Below, piece by piece: positions 5,316 to 8,121 of a stretch of DNA of 8,121 bases (positions are counted from its first letter, which is position 1; each line of letters begins with the position of its first letter). The notes beneath the pieces were generated by a model, which ran no database searches, was not told the origin of the DNA, and saw only the letters and a list, made by a program, of their open reading frames with translations. The DNA is from Pseudomonas sp. (GTDB lineage: Bacteria; Pseudomonadota; Gammaproteobacteria; Pseudomonadales; Pseudomonadaceae), in the NCBI GenBank assembly GCA_003523465.1, contig DQAA01000145.1, positions 1 through 8,121 of the forward strand. The letters are read 5' to 3'. The translations under genes and the position numbers were made by a program.

Positions 5316-5331
5316 GGGAACGATTCTCATG
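5316..5331 (+). promoter_or_regulatory. Fur-box-like sequence overlapping RBS and start codon
   Basis: GGGAACGATTCTCATG matches 13 of 16 positions of the common natural Fur-box pattern GAGAATGATTCTCATT, with the right half nearly complete. It covers part of the RBS (AAGGGA, 5314-5319) and the ATG at 5329. Iron-dependent repression by Fur is expected for a siderophore receptor. The site's position inside the translation start is unusual and may instead be a chance match. Confidence 0.45.
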
Positions 5332-7536
5332 AACAAAAACAGCACCTCTGCCTTGCCTCCACGTCGCCTTCTGGCCTCGGCCATCGGTCTGGCCGTTGCC
5401 TCCTCCGCTACCACCACCTTTGCTGATCAGGCCAAGCCGGTCGAACTGGACACCCTGAAAGTCCAGGCCGCCCAGGACCAAGGCTCGCGCACCGAACAAT
5501 CGGCCTCGGCGAAGATCGCCAAGCCGCTGGTCGACGTGCCGCAGACCATCACCGTGGTGCCGCCCAAGCTGATCGAGGAGCAGCAGGCCCTGAGCCTGCG
5601 CCAGGTGCTGTCGAACGTTTCCGGGATCACCTTCAACGCCGGCGAAGGCGGCGGCGGTTCGGGGGACAGCATCAACATCCGCGGCTTCTCGGCCAACAGC
5701 AATATCCAGATCGACGGCCTGCGCGACAGCGCCCAGACCACCCGCAGCGACACCTTCAACATCGAGCAGGTCGAGGTCATCAAAGGCCCCAACTCGGTGT
5801 TCGGCGGCGCCGGCACCACCGGCGGCAGCATCAACGTGATCAGCAAGCAACCCAAGGATCGCGCCTTCACCCGCCTGGGCGGCAGCGTCGGCACCGACAG
5901 CTACTACCGCATGACCCTGGACAGCAACCAGCCGCTGGAAGACGTCGGTCATGACAGCGCGTTCCGCATCAACCTGATGGGCCATCAGAACGACGTCGCC
6001 GGCCGCGACGAGATCGACCGCGAGCGCTGGGGCGTCGCACCAAGCCTGCGCCTGGGCCTGAGCGAAGACACGCGTCTGACCCTGAGCGCCTTCCACCAGG
6101 AAGACGACAACCTGCCGGACTACGGCGTCCCGGCCCTGGACGGCAAGAAGCTGGCCGGTGTCGGCCGCGAAAGCTATTTCGGCTGGAAGAACCTGGACAA
6201 GGAAGAGATCGAGCAAAGCGCATTCACCGCCAATCTCGAACACGACTTCAACGACAACCTGCGCCTGCAGAACCTCACCCGCTACAGCCAGGTGGCCCGG
6301 GACACCGTGGTGTCCGCCTCCCACGTCAACACCGTCGGCGTGCCTCGCGGTCGCTACCTGCCGGCTGGCCCGCAGGCCTACGGTCGCGATGCCACCACGG
6401 ACATGTGGATCAACCAGACCAACCTGATCAGCAACTTCGATGTGCTCGGCATGCGCCATGACCTGGTCACCGGTGTGGAAATCTCCCGCGAAACCCTCGA
6501 CCTGAAAACCTACGCCCACGGCCTGGGTACCGCGCTCTACCCAAGCACCGGCTACGACCTGAGCAACCCGCCCGGCCGCTGGAACGGCCCGGCGCCGAAA
6601 ACCGTCAGCGGCTACACCGAGACCGAGCTGACCAACAAGGCGCTGTACGTCTTCGACACCATCGCCCTGCATGAACAGTGGGACCTCAACCTCGGCCTGC
6701 GCTACGACCGCTTCGAAGGCGAAGCCCACGGCTACTCGGCGAGCAAGGTGCGGACCTCGACCTTCGAGTCCAACGACGACAAGGTCAGCGGCCGCGCCGG
6801 GCTGGTCTACAAGCCGGCGGAAAACGGGCGCATCTACCTGGCCTGGGGCAACTCCTTCAACCCGTCGGCGGAAAGCCTCGCCTCCAGCGGCGGTGGCCTG
6901 AGCGCGACCACCGAGAGCCTGGAACCGGAGAAGAACGAAACCTGGGAGCTGGGTACCAAGTGGGAGCTGCTGGACAAGCGCCTGGAGCTGGACGCGGCGA
7001 TCTTCCGCGTGACCAAGGACAACGCCCGCGAAACCATGGCCGACGGTTCGACCCAACTGGCCGGCAAGCAGCGCGTGCAAGGTGTGGAAGTCGGCGTGAC
7101 CGGGCACATCACCGAGCAGTGGGACGTGTTCGCCAACTACACCTTCCTCGACAGCGAAACCCTCAAGGCTGCCGATACCGCCGCCGGTATCGCCCGCGAA
7201 GGCCAGGCCCTGGGTAACACGCCGCCGCGTTCGCTGAACCTGTGGACCACCTATGAACTGCCGGCCGGCTGGACCCTGGGCTACGGCGCGCGCTATGTCA
7301 GCGAGCGCAATGTCAGCTCCAGCACCACCGCCAAGCTGCCGGACTACTGGGTGCACAACGCGATGGTGGCCTACCGGGTCAACGAAAACCTGGACCTGCA
7401 GTTGAACGTGAACAACCTGTTCGACAAAGACTACGTCGAGCGCGTGCGTCAGCAGAACGGCACGGCGGCACGGTCGTCGGCGATCGAATACGGAGATGCG
7501 CGGTCGGCGATCCTGTCGGCGACCTACGCGTTCTGA
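5329..7536 (+). CDS. TonB-dependent catecholate-type siderophore receptor (Fiu-like)
   Basis: This 735-residue outer-membrane receptor takes up ferric siderophores using energy passed on by TonB-ExbB-ExbD. The signal peptide covers 1-32 with likely cleavage TFA|DQ. A TonB-box-like LDTLKV follows at 40-45. The plug domain is about 65-175, with DVPQTITVV (69-77), INIRGF (115-120) and EQVEVIKGP (146-154) then a GGSINVISKQP stretch. The rest is a 22-strand-type barrel ending in SATYAF, with the terminal Phe needed for BAM assembly. No STN signalling domain precedes the plug, so it is a plain transporter rather than a surface-signalling one. The region after the plug and the C-terminal LQLNVNNLFDKDYV resemble E. 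coli Fiu and its pseudomonad PiuA-type relatives, which take up monomeric catechols. Substrate is inferred. No piuC-like hydroxylase follows. The ATG at 5329 has AAGGGA 9 nt upstream. Confidence 0.93.
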   Translation: MNKNSTSALPPRRLLASAIGLAVASSATTTFADQAKPVELDTLKVQAAQDQGSRTEQSASAKIAKPLVDVPQTITVVPPKLIEEQQALSLRQVLSNVSGITFNAGEGGGGSGDSINIRGFSANSNIQIDGLRDSAQTTRSDTFNIEQVEVIKGPNSVFGGAGTTGGSINVISKQPKDRAFTRLGGSVGTDSYYRMTLDSNQPLEDVGHDSAFRINLMGHQNDVAGRDEIDRERWGVAPSLRLGLSEDTRLTLSAFHQEDDNLPDYGVPALDGKKLAGVGRESYFGWKNLDKEEIEQSAFTANLEHDFNDNLRLQNLTRYSQVARDTVVSASHVNTVGVPRGRYLPAGPQAYGRDATTDMWINQTNLISNFDVLGMRHDLVTGVEISRETLDLKTYAHGLGTALYPSTGYDLSNPPGRWNGPAPKTVSGYTETELTNKALYVFDTIALHEQWDLNLGLRYDRFEGEAHGYSASKVRTSTFESNDDKVSGRAGLVYKPAENGRIYLAWGNSFNPSAESLASSGGGLSATTESLEPEKNETWELGTKWELLDKRLELDAAIFRVTKDNARETMADGSTQLAGKQRVQGVEVGVTGHITEQWDVFANYTFLDSETLKAADTAAGIAREGQALGNTPPRSLNLWTTYELPAGWTLGYGARYVSERNVSSSTTAKLPDYWVHNAMVAYRVNENLDLQLNVNNLFDKDYVERVRQQNGTAARSSAIEYGDARSAILSATYAF

Positions 7537-7540
7537 TGGA

Positions 7541-7576
7541 AGACCTCATCGCCGGCGTTGCCGGCGATGAGGGTCT
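7541..7576. terminator. Bidirectional hairpin between convergent genes
   Basis: TCATCGCCGGC-GTT-GCCGGCGATGA is a perfect 11-bp stem with a 3-nt loop, extended by AGACC/GGTCT with one bulged G. It starts 4 nt after the receptor stop codon and covers the last base pairs of the dehydrogenase stop codon region. It is the only candidate terminator for both converging genes. There is no T tract on either side, so termination may be inefficient or Rho-assisted. Confidence 0.65.
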
Positions 7577-8121
7577 AGAAGGTCAGGCAGATCTTGCCGA
7601 AGTGCCGATTGCTTTCCTGGTAACGGAACGCCTCGACGATCTGCTCCAGCTCGAACGCCTTGTCGATCACCGGCCGCAACCCATTGGCATCGATCGCCCG
7701 GATCATCGCCTGCTGATGCGCCCGACTCCCCACCAGCACCCCCTGCAAACGAATCTGCCGCACCAGCGCCTGCACCAGCGGCAACTGCCCGGCCACCCCG
7801 GTCAGGATCCCGATCAGCGATACATGCCCGCCAATCCGCGCCGCAATCATCGATTGCTCCAGCGTCGCCGGACCTCCCACCTCGATCACATGATCCACGC
7901 CGCGATTGTCGGTGAGGGCGCGCACTTTCTCGCCCCACGCCGGGGTGCTGCGGTAGTTGATCACTTCATCGGCGCCCAGGGTCTTCAGGCGCTCCAGTTT
8001 CTCGTCGCTGGACGAGGTGGCGATCACCCTGGCGCCCGCCGCCTTGGCGAACTGCAGGGCGAAGATCGAGACCCCGCCCGTGCCTTGCACCAGCACCGTG
8101 TCACCCGGCTTGAGCGCGTCA
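7575..8121 (-). CDS. MDR-family NAD(P)-dependent alcohol dehydrogenase (C-terminal part)
   Basis: About 181 C-terminal residues of a medium-chain dehydrogenase/reductase are visible; the N-terminal catalytic/GroES-like part lies beyond the window. The fragment begins in DALKPGDTVLVQGTGGVS, where GTGGVS is the dinucleotide-binding Rossmann loop. It continues with FALQFAKAAGARVIATSSS, whose last residues occupy the site that selects NADP over NAD. GADEVINYR, GVDHVIEVGG and a C-terminal HFGKICLTF are typical of zinc-type alcohol dehydrogenase/quinone oxidoreductase relatives. Whether it binds zinc cannot be judged because the N-terminal ligands are not shown. It ends at TAG inside the hairpin shared with the convergent receptor gene. 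It has no evident link with siderophore uptake. Confidence 0.9.
   Translation of the reverse strand, partial: DALKPGDTVLVQGTGGVSIFALQFAKAAGARVIATSSSDEKLERLKTLGADEVINYRSTPAWGEKVRALTDNRGVDHVIEVGGPATLEQSMIAARIGGHVSLIGILTGVAGQLPLVQALVRQIRLQGVLVGSRAHQQAMIRAIDANGLRPVIDKAFELEQIVEAFRYQESNRHFGKICLTF

Noticed and set aside
5245..7356. 703-codon open frame on the minus strand opposite the TonB receptor
   Set aside because: Its translation is rich in Gly, Val, Ala and Gln with no recognisable domain. It is the mirror of a GC-rich real gene with clear signal peptide, plug and barrel motifs.
1..8121. CRISPR array, insertion sequence, prophage or integrase
   Set aside because: No regularly spaced direct repeats, transposase or integrase motifs, or target-site duplications were seen; the only mobile-type element is the REP doublet.

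Overview
The window reads as chromosomal DNA of a fluorescent-type Pseudomonas. The GC content and codon use are high, a REP palindrome doublet of the 'GTGGGAGCTGGCTTGCC' kind common in the P. fluorescens group is present, and all recognisable proteins are of pseudomonad type. This assignment is by recognition, not by a search.

Region 1 (1-3611) is an RNA-repair (rtc) locus. rtcR (2010-3611, +) encodes a sigma54 activator with an N-terminal CARF sensor. It diverges from an operon on the minus strand that starts at a strong -24/-12 promoter (1844-1860). In transcription order the operon holds a roughly 110-nt leader, two tandem tRNA-like elements separated by 2 nt (1654-1725 and 1583-1651), a hairpin-rich stretch of about 250 nt without a credible gene, a slipin/SPFH protein gene (181-1326) and the start of rtcB (cut off at the window edge). 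The 150 bp between promoter and rtcR contain an IHF-like site inside a perfect 10-bp dyad, and further out an imperfect dyad at a distance suiting an RtcR enhancer. The likely logic is that RNA damage signals reach the CARF domain of RtcR, which activates sigma54 transcription of the tRNA mimics, the membrane-scaffold-type slipin and the RtcB ligase.

The tRNA-like pair is the most interesting item. Both have intact acceptor, D and T arms, but their anticodon loops are 6 and 5 nt instead of 7, and no CCA is encoded. The two copies differ by four paired compensatory changes, which points to selection on RNA shape rather than decay. They recall the tRNA-mimicking Y RNAs of the Salmonella rsr-yrl-rtc operon, but here they sit beside a slipin gene and no Ro60/Rsr gene is visible.

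Region 2 (3612-5142) holds a REP doublet, then an Lrp/AsnC-type regulator (3748-4200, -) divergent from a LysE/RhtB-type exporter (4314-4928, +), a classic regulator/amino-acid-exporter pair. A 70-residue two-helix membrane protein with a PLDc_N-like domain (4930-5142, -) converges on the exporter.

Region 3 (5143-8121) holds a Fiu-like TonB-dependent siderophore receptor (5329-7536, +) with a Fur-box-like sequence overlapping its start codon. It converges, across a strong hairpin, on the 3' part of an MDR-family NAD(P)-dependent dehydrogenase (7575-8121, -; 5' end outside the window).
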